From Prostheceraeus crozeri (lineage: Eukaryota > Platyhelminthes > Polycladida > Euryleptidae), in the NCBI GenBank assembly GCA_907163375.1, contig CAJQUW010005245.1:310001-374000 (forward strand): a stretch of DNA of 64,000 nucleotides. Direction: 5' to 3'. Below are positions 37,196 through 47,754 of the stretch, piece after piece. How positions within the stretch are numbered: the stretch's first letter is position 1; each line of letters opens with the position of its first letter. Below the pieces are notes generated by a model. That model made no database searches and had not been told where the DNA came from. It saw only the letters and a list, made by a program, of their open reading frames with translations. The position numbers were made by a program, and so were the translations under genes.

Positions 37196-37951
37196 ATGAC
37201 AAATGTATCAGCTGACGATCTTTCATACAACAACGTGCGGAAGATGTCTGATAGCGACATGAAGAAATTGACGAAGCAGCAACTCGTGAATGCATTAAAG
37301 ACAGCCATTCAGCAAGCTGATGTTTCTGCTGTTCAGCCGGTCGATGCGGATGTGATTAAAGCGGCTGTCTCTGAGGCCGTTGCTGAGATCAAAAATGAAT
37401 TGTTAAGTGAAAGCTTGAAACTGATTATAGACGTTGAATCCAAATTTGAAGCTAAGATTAGTACTTTGACTGACATGTTGAATGCGACGCGTTCTGACAT
37501 CATTGATGAAATTCAGCTTCGTGATTCTAAAAAGAATAACGTCGTAATATTTGGTATGAGCGAGACCAACGAAACATACTCAAGTACCGGTAGCAATCGT
37601 AATAATGATAAAGACGCCGTCCTTGATTTAGTGTCGACAGTTGGTCTAGAGAACGAAGTGAAGGTCTTGCGATGTTTCCGACTCGGTACGAGGCGAATTA
37701 ATTCGTCACGTCCTAGACCTGTCAAGGCTATTCTTGAGTCTGCCAGCCAAAAGCTTTCGCTATTGAAAGCTTCGCCTAAGTTGAAAAAGCTTGCCAATGG
37801 TCACAAATTTCGCATGGTCTACATTGACAAGGACCTAACACCTGAACAGCAAAAGAGCGAAAGTTTATTGCGCTTTCAGTTAAAGCATCGCAGAGATATG
37901 GGAGAAGACGTGTTCATAAGGCGCGGTAAAATTGTCTCTCGCTCTTCATGA
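37196..37951 (+). CDS. LINE ORF1 protein
   Basis: 251 aa. The N-terminal half is helix-rich with likely coiled coil (about 20-110, from MKKLTKQQLVNALKTAIQQA to LTDMLNATRSDIIDEIQ). An RRM-like part follows, beginning KKNNVVIFGM and continuing through VLRCFRLGTRR, and then a basic C-terminal segment (LTPEQQKSESLLRFQLKHRRD). This matches the RNA-binding ORF1 proteins of CR1/Rex-type LINEs, which coat the element RNA. The stop lies 9 bp before the ORF2 ATG in the same frame phase class, so ORF2 probably depends on reinitiation. Confidence 0.85.
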   Translation: MTNVSADDLSYNNVRKMSDSDMKKLTKQQLVNALKTAIQQADVSAVQPVDADVIKAAVSEAVAEIKNELLSESLKLIIDVESKFEAKISTLTDMLNATRSDIIDEIQLRDSKKNNVVIFGMSETNETYSSTGSNRNNDKDAVLDLVSTVGLENEVKVLRCFRLGTRRINSSRPRPVKAILESASQKLSLLKASPKLKKLANGHKFRMVYIDKDLTPEQQKSESLLRFQLKHRRDMGEDVFIRRGKIVSRSS

Positions 37952-37960
37952 CTGCCTTCC

Positions 37961-40567
37961 ATGCCCTCACTACTTTTGATTAACGCCCGTTCCATTGCAT
38001 CTGATGGAAAAATGGACGAATTGCGTCTATCCTGCTCGTGCCTCGACCCAGATATAGTTATTGTGACAGAATCTTGGTTAAATGATGCCCATGATGATTC
38101 CTTCTTTCAAATGCCGAGTTTTCAACTTTTGAGATGTGATCGCAATGATCGTATTGGTGGTGGTGTTGCGATATGGATAAAGTCAAATATTTCTGTCACT
38201 CGTCATAACTTTTCTTGTGTTCGTTGTGAAGCTATTTTCATATCTTTTAAGTTGAAAAACTACAATTTTGTGCTACTGACTATGTATATTCCGCCTCAAT
38301 TGCCTGTGACTTTTCGCAAGGAGATATCAGATAACATATGTGATCATTTAGATGCTGTTGCGAAAGATATACCAGATGTTAATATCATTGTTGCTGGTGA
38401 TTTGAACAACTTCGAAACATCTTCATTACAAAGTGCATACGATTTGGTCGACAAAGTTGTGACTCCTACACGTGGCAACGCCGTTTTAGACCGAATATTG
38501 GTCAGCCAATCGCTTGCTGATAATTATCCACCTGCTCATGTAGGTCCACCTTTCAATCTGAAACGTCGGGGCTCTCATTGTCAAGTATTTTTGCGCCCAA
38601 AAGTAGACAGTGTTAGAAATGTTCATGAGCATAAACGTGTATTGTATGATACAAGTGATCATCATATTTCCCAATTTCTTTCTAAGCTCAATGATTGTTC
38701 TTTTGCTGAAGTGTATAGTGAATCAGATGTTGACAAAAAAACTGAATTGTTTTATGCAAAATTCTTTGAGTGCTTGTCTGCTTTTCCATGTAAAGTTGTA
38801 ACCATGACATCGAAAGATAAGCCGTGGATGACACCGTATTTGAAAGATCTGATGAACAAAAGGTGGAAGGCTTATCGCGAGAGAAATTTTCCGTTGTATA
38901 ATCATTATAAAGAGAAGTGTAAATATGAAATTGTGAAATGCAAAGAAAAGTGGGTTCAGAGTTCAAAGGAGTCTTCGCGAAATGTGTGGAATGTAGTCAA
39001 TGACATAAAAGGCAAGCATAATGGCAACCCTATTTCGTGCATAATGCAAGAGTACCCGGATGGTCAGACTGCCGCCGATGCTGTAAATAGCATCTTTGCT
39101 GATTACCTAACTGACAGTGAGCCATTGACATACTGTGATGACGATGATTGGTGTCCTTTGTCGGATCCTATTGATGTGTTTAACTTTTTGGATAATCTAT
39201 CTTTGCGTAAAGCTACTGGCTCTGATGGCATATCAAATCAATTTTACAAGCTGGCTTCCCCCTTTATCTCAGAGCCTCTTTGTAACATTATTAACTCTTC
39301 TGTTATAGCGAGAAGGGTGCCGTGCATTTTTAAAAATTGTGTAATTTCACCAGTCCCGAAATGTATGCCTGTTTCCATTCATGAACTACGCCCGATTACT
39401 TTGTTGAGTGTACCAGCCAAGTTGCTAGAATATCTTGTGCTGAAGCATATGCGTGATACATTTTGCAAAAACATTCCTGATTTTCAGTTCGCCTATAAAC
39501 GTCTCTCGAACACTACTTCTTGTCTAATTACGATGCATGATGCCGTGACTAGCATATTGGACTGCTCTGACTCAGGAGGCTGCATTATGCTAAACTATGA
39601 TTTTTCCAAAGCTTTTGATACTATTTGTCACAATGTTCTTGTCCGGAAGCTTATTGATTACTGTTATCCACATGGTTTTATTTCTTGGCTTTGCTCCTAT
39701 TTAACAAACAGGTACCAATCTGTGAAAATGCTTGATTCTCTTAGTCAGCAGCGTATTGTGACCAGTGGTGCACCCCAGGGATCGCTCTTGGGTCCATATC
39801 TTTTTGTCCTGTACTGTAGCGATATAAAGCCCATGTCCACGACTACCGTTTTAACTATGTATGCTGATGACATTTGGGAAATCTGTCCTATTTATAGGAA
39901 TGATATTGTCAAGTCTTTGGGAGCCGTGTCCGAAGAGTTTTATAATATATCAGAGTGGGCTGACTTGAACAAATTGAAATTAAATCAATGTAAAACAAAG
40001 GCTGTGTGCATTTTGAAGAAAAATTTCTCTATTGTCTTCCCTTTTCCATTTAGTATTGTGAGCGAGTTAAAGATTCTCGGAGTAACTTGGAATAAGGATT
40101 TGAAATGGAACTCACATTTCCAGAATGTTATTTCTTTGTGTAATAAAAGGATGTATGTGCTTAGAGTGTTGCGTAGACTGTTAAGTCATGACGAGTTATG
40201 GTCTGTTTTTAAGGCCACAATTGAAAGCATTTTGCTCTATTGTACACAATTGTTTGGCGTTTACAGTTTTGAAACGAGACAGCAGATAGAAAGAATTTTC
40301 AAACGAGCTCGGAGAATTATCTGTAAAAATGATTGTATTTGTGCCAACAGTATATGTTCATTAGATAAAGTTCGCTTTCAAGCCTACCTTTCACTTTTTT
40401 ACAAGAGTCAGAACGTCGATCATCCTCTTTTTCCTGTTGTTCCGCACGTGCGTAATGATCGACTAATTGTACCTTTTTCTAGAACTAGCAAGAGACAAAA
40501 TTGTTACACTGTTCTCATCACCTTGGTTTTTAATGGTCTTTCTGACCTAACAAGTATACCAGCTTAA
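37961..40567 (+). CDS. LINE ORF2: endonuclease plus reverse transcriptase
   Basis: 868 aa without interruption. Residues 1-215 are an AP-type endonuclease: NARS (8-11), TESWL with E37, AGDLNN with D147, and DRIL (177-180). The last motif reads GSHCQV (204-209) where relatives usually have SDHxxV, so the Asp beside the catalytic His is replaced. Reverse transcriptase spans about 450-700: SPVPK (463-467), LRPITLLS (477-484), YDFSKAFD (546-553), GAPQGSLLGP (603-612) and the active-site YADD (634-637). The C-terminal region contains RRARRIIC, shared with the fragment at 53.1 kb. It nicks target DNA and copies the element RNA in place. Confidence 0.93.
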   Translation: MPSLLLINARSIASDGKMDELRLSCSCLDPDIVIVTESWLNDAHDDSFFQMPSFQLLRCDRNDRIGGGVAIWIKSNISVTRHNFSCVRCEAIFISFKLKNYNFVLLTMYIPPQLPVTFRKEISDNICDHLDAVAKDIPDVNIIVAGDLNNFETSSLQSAYDLVDKVVTPTRGNAVLDRILVSQSLADNYPPAHVGPPFNLKRRGSHCQVFLRPKVDSVRNVHEHKRVLYDTSDHHISQFLSKLNDCSFAEVYSESDVDKKTELFYAKFFECLSAFPCKVVTMTSKDKPWMTPYLKDLMNKRWKAYRERNFPLYNHYKEKCKYEIVKCKEKWVQSSKESSRNVWNVVNDIKGKHNGNPISCIMQEYPDGQTAADAVNSIFADYLTDSEPLTYCDDDDWCPLSDPIDVFNFLDNLSLRKATGSDGISNQFYKLASPFISEPLCNIINSSVIARRVPCIFKNCVISPVPKCMPVSIHELRPITLLSVPAKLLEYLVLKHMRDTFCKNIPDFQFAYKRLSNTTSCLITMHDAVTSILDCSDSGGCIMLNYDFSKAFDTICHNVLVRKLIDYCYPHGFISWLCSYLTNRYQSVKMLDSLSQQRIVTSGAPQGSLLGPYLFVLYCSDIKPMSTTTVLTMYADDIWEICPIYRNDIVKSLGAVSEEFYNISEWADLNKLKLNQCKTKAVCILKKNFSIVFPFPFSIVSELKILGVTWNKDLKWNSHFQNVISLCNKRMYVLRVLRRLLSHDELWSVFKATIESILLYCTQLFGVYSFETRQQIERIFKRARRIICKNDCICANSICSLDKVRFQAYLSLFYKSQNVDHPLFPVVPHVRNDRLIVPFSRTSKRQNCYTVLITLVFNGLSDLTSIPA

Positions 40568-41720
40568 CTTTGTGACTATTTAACTTTGTGATATATTTTG
40601 TGATTTTCATTTTGAAAAATATATATATATATATATTCTCTTCTCTATTCTCTTTTAGTGTACTCATATTTTTTGGAGGAGACTGGAGAAAAACCGTGTG
40701 AAGCACACATCAACAAGATGGAAGCAGTCGAGTCGTATGCATACAACTGAAAGCGACATTTGATCAACTTTCATCGAAAATGATTGATAATTGATACAGA
40801 AATGATCACTAATAATAGGTTCAGGTAAGCTTATAATGATCAATGTTGCCAGTTAATTTTTCAAAAAACTAGGCTGCATATACTTGTCACCCGGAGTCGG
40901 AGTCCTATCAAAATGATAGGACTCCGCATCCCTGCATTAAATGAGCATGAGTCGAGACCATGTAACACACGTGAGATATGCAAATTTTTACACTTTTGGA
41001 GAAATGTACACGAATTTGACTGATGATTATAGCAATAGAGAAGAAAGAAAAGTAATTTACAATTCTTCCATGTCATAGCAACATTGGAGAGGTAACATGG
41101 TTTGTAAAATTAGCAATTTGATAGGTTGCCTTTACTATATGCTAAGCCGTATCATAATAAGATGATTTTCTTAAGCGTGATCATATCACAAACTGCCACT
41201 GGAAGAGCAAAACATCACAATCAAGGAAGATTATCCTAATTGACTCTAAATGATGTTAATGGGTTCACACTGCTATTCAGATTCAAGAAATGACGTCTAG
41301 TGATCCATAGAATCATGTCGATGAAAATTAAAACAAAAGCACGACATCTCAGCCAAGAAACTCTCATAAGATCAATTAACTTTTTTTGAAGACTTGCAGG
41401 GATTTTGCATTATGTAGTTCATGAAATTTCCTACATCATCAGCTTAATTTCCGCTTAATTAAGATGCTTGTTAATAAATATTCATTCCTTTTGATATCCA
41501 ACTTGTTTCATACTACTTATAAAGTGGGCTTCATGCCGGTAGTATATAAATTTGCAAACAGTTAACTTTTTAAAAACTACTCGAATAATTTTTTAGACCA
41601 CAGGAACGTATTCTCCGTAAAAAACTGAATCTTTTCTTATAAAAAATTTCACTGTATACAGACACTTTTATTGAGTCGACAATCTACCTCTTTACGGTAT
41701 ACTTACTCTATCGTCCATGC

Positions 41721-43320
41721 ATTTTTGCACGAAATTTTTTGTAACATGATAACAACTAGTGAAATCTTTATGAACAATCGAGAGATTCTGATCGCTATTC
41801 CATTCGACTTCCAAGTTATCTTTATCTTCAATCGTTCCTTGAGGAGTGAATGTGCGTAGGTCAAACACGACCAAAGATAGGCGAGACAGGCATCACAGTG
41901 TCATCTTCTAATTTTTCTATTCTTGCAAAACACATCCGATCATTTCGAGTACTATTTTCAATAATTTTTCATTCGAGTTGTAATTTTCCACCTTTCACAT
42001 TGAATGAGTGAAATGGGAATGAAATCGTCATTCACATATCATGACTGGATCACACGAAATGAAATGGATTATGGCCAAATTAATTAATTTGATTTTTACA
42101 TGGAGAAAATCAGTTGAGAATAATATCTTCAACTATGAAGCGATTTCATTTCTTATTGAGAATTTCAATGATTCTTTGCATGTTGTTTTGGAAATAACCA
42201 ACGAAAATAATTTCATAAATTAAATGAGAGCCATTGCGGCATGATAAGATCATGCACTAGATCTATCCGCCAGTCTGTTTTTGAAGAATTATTAATTTAT
42301 TGAAGCGCTCCAGATTATGAACCATTTTCTGCTTGTTTCGATAAATTTAATTAAAAGAAAATTGTATAATATTCTTGGCAAATTTTCAAAATTCTTCAAT
42401 TATTATCGTTATTTTACTTTTGACTTTAAAGTACTTTCTCATGTCTTATTCAAATGCTTTCAGAATTCCATTCAGAGCACATGGTTGCAGAAAACTCCAG
42501 GCGCCAGAGGCAATTATTACAGTGAATCAAGTCTAAGCTGTCATTCTCGCATAGCTTTAATCTGTTCGCGTGTGCGGTTGGATTCAGTTACTCACGTCAA
42601 AATTTTAAATCAAAAGCATCATTGCTTCAATAAAATGGCTTGTATTTCTCATTGTGACCATGTGAATTTGTGAATTTTTTAAGGAATTCTTCTATAACTG
42701 CAAAGCTTTCTTTTGAAAATTCAGCTGTTATAAGTAGGCAACTATACGAACCATACAAATGTGTGCCTCTCAGATTGTTACAGTTATCGTTTACCCATGA
42801 CTTTACGTGAATGAATTAATTCATGTACCGCTGGGGTACGTTGTTGTAATGAAACATCGCGTAAAGCATAAGATCAGATTTTCGACATGAATTCGGTGCC
42901 CAGTTTTCCTCGATGTGCATTTTCAATGTATATTACAATAAACTTATCACCTTTCTGAAAAAATAGAAAGCCTTTCAATGACAAAGTAATTTATCAATTT
43001 AATCAATGTGAGTTTGGATAGAGTCAAAATTTGTTGATGTTATTATATGACTTTCATTATGGATCATGTACAAAATATTTCTATCATAACACAGTGCTTA
43101 TCAGGTTTAAAAGAATATCTTAGACTTTTGTATTTGTAAGCTATGTTATGCTACTATGCCCCCGTTATGGACCGCATGGCATATGAATTTGATTTTGATA
43201 TCCTCGTAGCTTCCTGTCTGAGATTTTCTTTTAAAATTGAAGATAGAATGTGATGAGAGATAGATATTAATTGTTGATGATCAATGATAATTGTTTTGCA
43301 ATTCCAAAATTACAGTACTG
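41721..43320. other. gene-less stretch
   Basis: Nothing recognised. The frame at 42317-42673 has no domain and AT-biased composition. Confidence 0.45.
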
Positions 43321-43324
43321 CCGT

Positions 43325-44385
43325 CGTTGTTGTCCTGCATGGATAATGACTGCCTTGATGAGATCGACATCACAATTCGCAGCGGGTTAGATGTTATACT
43401 GAATATCAAACTGGATGATGCCGCTTGGGAGCAAGCTTGCTTATCTACTTTTTTAGGATGACTAGGAGTTAGATCAACACTTCCATCCTTCTTATCTTCA
43501 GCCGGTGCATCAAGAGAAATGTATTTGACTCTTCTACCGAAAGATTTTCACGATGCTGATCAGTGTTTGGAATCAGCTGAGAAAAATAGTGTTCCTTAAC
43601 CCAGTCTGCTGGAATCCTGTCATATAAACAAAATTATTTAGACAAAACAGTATCTAGGGTGAAGACGGATTATCTTTTAGCAAAAGCAGATACTCTCACA
43701 TCCCGAATACACCTTCAGTGCATTAGAGGTTCTTTCGCGGGAGCTTGGCTGAACTGTCCACCATCCCAGTCTCTGCAGACCAAATTAACGAATGATGAAA
43801 TTCGCACTGCAGCTGGTCTTCGTCTTGGGACACCTCTGTGTGAGCCCCTTGAGTGTCCTTATGGAGTGACTTGACAAGACAAGTTTGCATGGACTATCCT
43901 GCTCCAGTCGTCATCATGCGGCTAACAATTTACTGTCTAAGACATTGAATTCCATCAACATATTATCAATAATTGAACCTTCAGGTCTTATACAGTCTGT
44001 AGTGAATGGCATGATGGTGTGTCGCTTATCCCATTCATGAAAGTGAAACCTCTTGCATGGGATTTCACATGTTGCGACACTTTGGCAGCCTCTCATCTTT
44101 ATGTTGCCAATGGAAAGGCGGGCTCAGTCGCAAAGTAGGCAGAGACGAAGAAATCTGTGAAGTATGAAACTCTCATGGATTCTTAATGACTTCAGCGGAG
44201 TTTCAATTGAGACCCCAGGTGCGTTCGGACTAGGTGCCACCCTTCATGTTCGACAGATCGGAAACAAATCAGGTGACCCTCTGACGACAGTCCAAATGAC
44301 CCAACGATTGAGTCTTGCCGTGCAGCGTGGTAAGAAAGCCTCTACCAAACATAGTCAGTTAATTATCGATTCCTAAGTTTTTGTT
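43325..44385 (+). pseudogene. retroelement protein C-terminal fragment (nuclease-like region)
   Basis: The plus strand, over several frames with stops, reads LGVRSTLPSFLSSAGASR, then SFAGAWLNCPPSQSLQTKLT, IRTAAGLRLGTPLCEP, HGLSC, IIEPSGL, LAWDFTCCDTLAASHL and TQRLSLAVQRG in that order. The same order occurs at the end of a widespread class of animal reverse-transcriptase proteins, where RPDG ... WDxT looks like a restriction-type nuclease site; here the RPDG part is not preserved. The reverse transcriptase itself is missing. I recognise the motif order but will not name the clade. Clearly a dead fragment. Confidence 0.6.
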
Positions 44386-45009
44386 CCTTAGAGGTGTGCT
44401 GGGAGAATGGCAACTTTTGTAGCCTTTTTAGCAATAAAATATTTTCAGGAAGCTGTGTCCTGCGTTCAAAAAAATGATAAAGATAAAAACATCACTAAAT
44501 TTTGACTCCTCCCAAATTCCTATTAATCAGATCTCTGGTAAAGACATTTTTCGCAGTTTGTCAATCACCGATACCTCCATATTGCCTATAGGACCTACTA
44601 TTCTGGTCCGTGCAAAAAATGGCTGCTGTAGATTGCGATTTTTAAGGTTTTCGTATTATTAACTATTCTGTTTTTTGGAAGAAAAAGTTCAAAATTTCAT
44701 TTGGACATGTATGTATTTAATAATTATGTAAAATATAAAATTGATGTAAAGTTGCTTTAACAGAGGTCAAGCGGTTAACAAAATGAACCAGCAGGTATGA
44801 ATATGGAATTGACTTTCTGACCAATGCATTGGTCAAACGAAGAGGCTCCTTCACTTGTCTCGATCTGTTGCGCAGGAGTAGGAAGTTCGAGCAGAAATAG
44901 CTGCCGTGTGAATTATTTCTATCTGACCATCGGTCTTATCTGGTGTTGATCGACACGATAAGGAAGACAATGATCATGGGTTAACTGACCGTCTTTGAAT
45001 TAAAGTCGT
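44386..45009. other. gene-less stretch
   Basis: No gene recognised. It separates two retroelement fragments in opposite orientation. Confidence 0.4.
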
Positions 45010-45985
45010 TTTGAATGAATGAATGATAACTTTATCTTTATTAGATCCACCTGGTAATTCGGTGGAAGCATACAATTTACAAAATACATACATATTACGT
45101 GTACATAATGATAGAGATAATCTAACAAGTCATAAATTTACAGTACTTTACAAAAGATTGACTGAAACGGGTCGTTCGTCCAAAACGAGCGAGCAAGAGC
45201 TGGGTACCTCGAGTATGTCCTGCATGCCGAGTATTAAACAAGCCACGTAGTAAATGCTCGTCATGCTCAACAATAGCACGCATCAATTCTACTCAGGCAT
45301 TTTCAGCAACAGTCAAAAGAGAGGGGAATTGGTTAGGGTTGGCACCAGCAGTACGCAAAGCTCTGAGTTCCACAACTGACAATTTATGCAGGAGGTATTC
45401 CGGTGCATAAACCATACAGAAAACGCGTGCAATAAAACCGATCTTATCAAAGACGAGTAAGAATCAAGGATGAGTTTCTGAGGACAGTCGGCTCTCCTCA
45501 AACATATCAAAATGTAAAGTCGCTTACAACTTTTTTACAACGTTATCAATGTGAAGTATCCATTTCACATTTTCACACAAGGTAACGCCAAGAAAAGGAA
45601 GACCATCCACTTCCTGCAACATATTATGGCCATCAGGCAGGTAAATATCTGGAAAGGTCATATCCCTCCTTGTGACAATGTTCAAGACCTTGGATTTGCT
45701 GATGTTAATCGGCAAGTTAGCGATATCAGACCAGCAAAATATGTGGTCAAGCTCAGTTCTTATTTGATCATCACCAATGGAGGACAGACACATCATAAGC
45801 ATACTTGACATAAATCGAATTGCTACAAATGGGAGACAAGCTATCCAAAGCGAGACAGAACAGAATGGGACCAATTACACTGTCCTGAGGAACGCCACTA
45901 GAAACAATAGACCAAGCAGACGCTTGATCACCAATACAAACTCTTTGCTTTCTATCAGAAAAAACAGCGTGATTGAACATCGGAT
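45010..45985 (-). pseudogene. LINE reverse-transcriptase fragment with GAAT tail
   Basis: The minus strand, across at least three frames, encodes GVPQDSVIGPILF, then KYAYDVSVLH (the YADD box with its first Asp changed), IFCWSDIANLPINISKSKV, GLPFLGVTLCENVKW and a C-terminal SLIRSVLLHAFSVWF. These correspond to reverse-transcriptase blocks 4-7 and the thumb of a CR1/L2-like LINE. The 3' end is marked by GAATGAATGAATGA (plus strand, 45013-45026), the tandem tail usual for such elements. The 5' part is missing, so it is a truncated, decayed insertion. Confidence 0.7.
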
Positions 45986-47754
45986 ATATTACCTACATAA
46001 AACCCACAACGAAATGAATTAGTAGATATCGGTAATTTGTTATCCTTCCTTAGCCAGTTGAACTGCAACATTTTCGTGCTATGGTGCTCTGTATTTGATT
46101 ATTCAGCAAAATTCCATCATCAGCACAAATTTCTAATTCAAGATGAACTTGTCCTTGAACTAATAAACATCATTTTGTTTATGCACAAACTGGGGGTTGC
46201 TGAAATTAACTGATATTTACTTCAGTCAGCATTCAATTAAATAAAAATTTTGTGTTTTCGACTTTCGTATTTCACATACCTCAACGTATTACATCATAAT
46301 AACTGAGCAGGACGTGGACCCATTGCATTTAACATTTTTCATATTTGACTTACTTTAATGAGCCATCATTATTACATTTACTCATACATACGCTTTCTAC
46401 ATGGATCAAATGATGCATGTAGTTGGAGCTTATTTACGAGTATATGAGCTTCTGAATACTCATGTGCGGTCATTCTGAACAAGAAAATATCTTGAAATAT
46501 GATAATTTCTGATTGAACAATCATAGCTTACAGCCGTTTAACCGTTTACTGACTTTATATTTTGACGTACTGTGGATTAAAATAGTTATGAAATTTTCAC
46601 ACAATCATAGCTTTGCACGAAAGTCTCCGCGATTGAAATCCTTCATCAATGAAAATGATAGATATCATAGGAAAACAACTTTACTTCTCTAAAATTTTAC
46701 ATGAGCAATTCAGAATGAGTTGAACTTTACTGCAGTTCGTTGCGTTTTGCCTCGGCATAATGCTTCTGTGAAGAATGCACTGTCTTTAAGATTGATTTCA
46801 ACACAATGTCTAAGTTTAAACAATGTTTATCATCATCCTCTCATACTGAACAGATGATGCGCTAATGCTCTTCCTTAATTGTCATGTTTGATTTACATTA
46901 TTTACTGCGACAGAGTACTTGATAAGAAAGTATAAATTTGGGAGCAAAACTTGATGCCAATATAAACATGTTTATTCATTCAGCCAAAATATCAACTAAC
47001 TCTTCTCCTTCCCTACAGAATATATTTGAACTCCATCAAAACATGAATGGGATTGCACGTAGATCTTCATCGAAGGGGAGTATCCGCATCCAACCTACGT
47101 CAGGATGCAGCCTAAATAAATGAATTAAACGACGAGCAGAAAATCGTTAAACAAAAAGATCTATTTTTAGCACTGGCGATTGTTTCGGTGTGTTGCTTCT
47201 ATGCTGTGTTTGTATTGCTTTTGGGGAAGTTTGGATTTTTAGTCAATGAAGATGACAAGTACTATTTTCATTAATTTCCATCATTAGGTTGTCGTAGAGG
47301 TCAGAACGCATGAGATAAACGTCTGATCAATGAGACATCCGTGAACACTTTTGTAAGTGGCCCAAGTAGTCCATGACACAGTCCATGACACAGTCTGGGC
47401 CAGAAAATCTATCTTCATTTTCCTGATAAGATGTGAAGTGAACAACCATGGCATTAGACATACGTGGGCCGTGGAATCATCTTGATGGGACCCACGTGAT
47501 GCTGGAATTAATGTGAAGGTATTGATAAAATTAGAGGAGTGACTACCGTTTCTTTTCAGGTGGCTTAGTCTTTCGTCGTTCCGCACCTTCAAAGGTCGAT
47601 AGAACTAGGTGGACCTACAGTAGTTCAACCTTATAAAAGTTAATTAAGGATATTTAGAAAATAGGATTGAGTAAAGATATTAGAACTTACAAATTTATAA
47701 TTTGTAATTTATCATATATATATACTCGTATATATCTGTGTGTGAAAAGAAAAA
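45986..47754. other. gene-less stretch
   Basis: No gene recognised. A minus-strand frame at 47284-47592 has no known domain. A 13-bp tandem (GTCCATGACACA twice) lies at about 47370. Confidence 0.4.

Larger units (their letters stand above)
37000..40660 (+). mobile_element. CR1-like LINE, both ORFs open, inside the hAT-type element
   Basis: The order is 5' untranslated region, ORF1, a 9-bp gap, ORF2, a short 3' region and an AT microsatellite (about 40618-40638). This is the layout of CR1/jockey-group non-LTR retrotransposons. The 5' boundary is estimated, because the join to the surrounding hAT-type element has no sharp signature. Two long intact frames suggest a recent insertion, younger than both elements that enclose it. 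Confidence 0.85.
36670..40934. mobile_element. hAT-type element (CAGGGATGCGG ends) carrying a LINE
   Basis: Left end CAGGGATGCGGAGTC and right end GACTCCGCATCCCTG are perfect 15-bp inverted repeats, flanked by perfect 8-bp duplications CATTAAAT at 36662-36669 and 40935-40942. CAGGG ends with 8-bp duplications are the hAT signature. Both subterminal regions are packed with GGAGTC/GACTCC units and with GAGTCCTATCA hairpins. The related element at 60826-61637 keeps the single unoccupied site (ATTTAATA, 61545-61552). No hAT transposase is recognised, so it is nonautonomous. Its middle is occupied by a LINE. Confidence 0.9.
36581..41712. mobile_element. ~860-bp nonautonomous element with 8-bp duplications (outer element of nest)
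   Basis: The ends CATAGAGTAAG and CTTACTCTATC are flanked by perfect 8-bp duplications GTCCATGC at 36573-36580 and 41713-41720. Without the insertion at 36670-40934 and one site copy, the element is about 859 bp. It aligns in reverse orientation with 60826-61637 over most of its length, for example around TATACTACCGGCATGAA versus TATACTACCGACATGAA. There is no coding capacity. CA-type ends with 8-bp duplications suggest hAT or P. Confidence 0.85.

Noticed and set aside
40684-40752. TGEKPCE peptide resembling a C2H2 zinc-finger linker
   Set aside because: Only seven residues match, there is no Cys/His finger on either side, and a stop follows shortly. It lies in noncoding hAT-type sequence.
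47284-47592. 102-codon minus-strand frame
   Set aside because: No domain, contains a tandem-repeat-derived SWTVSWT, and is isolated from other coding evidence.
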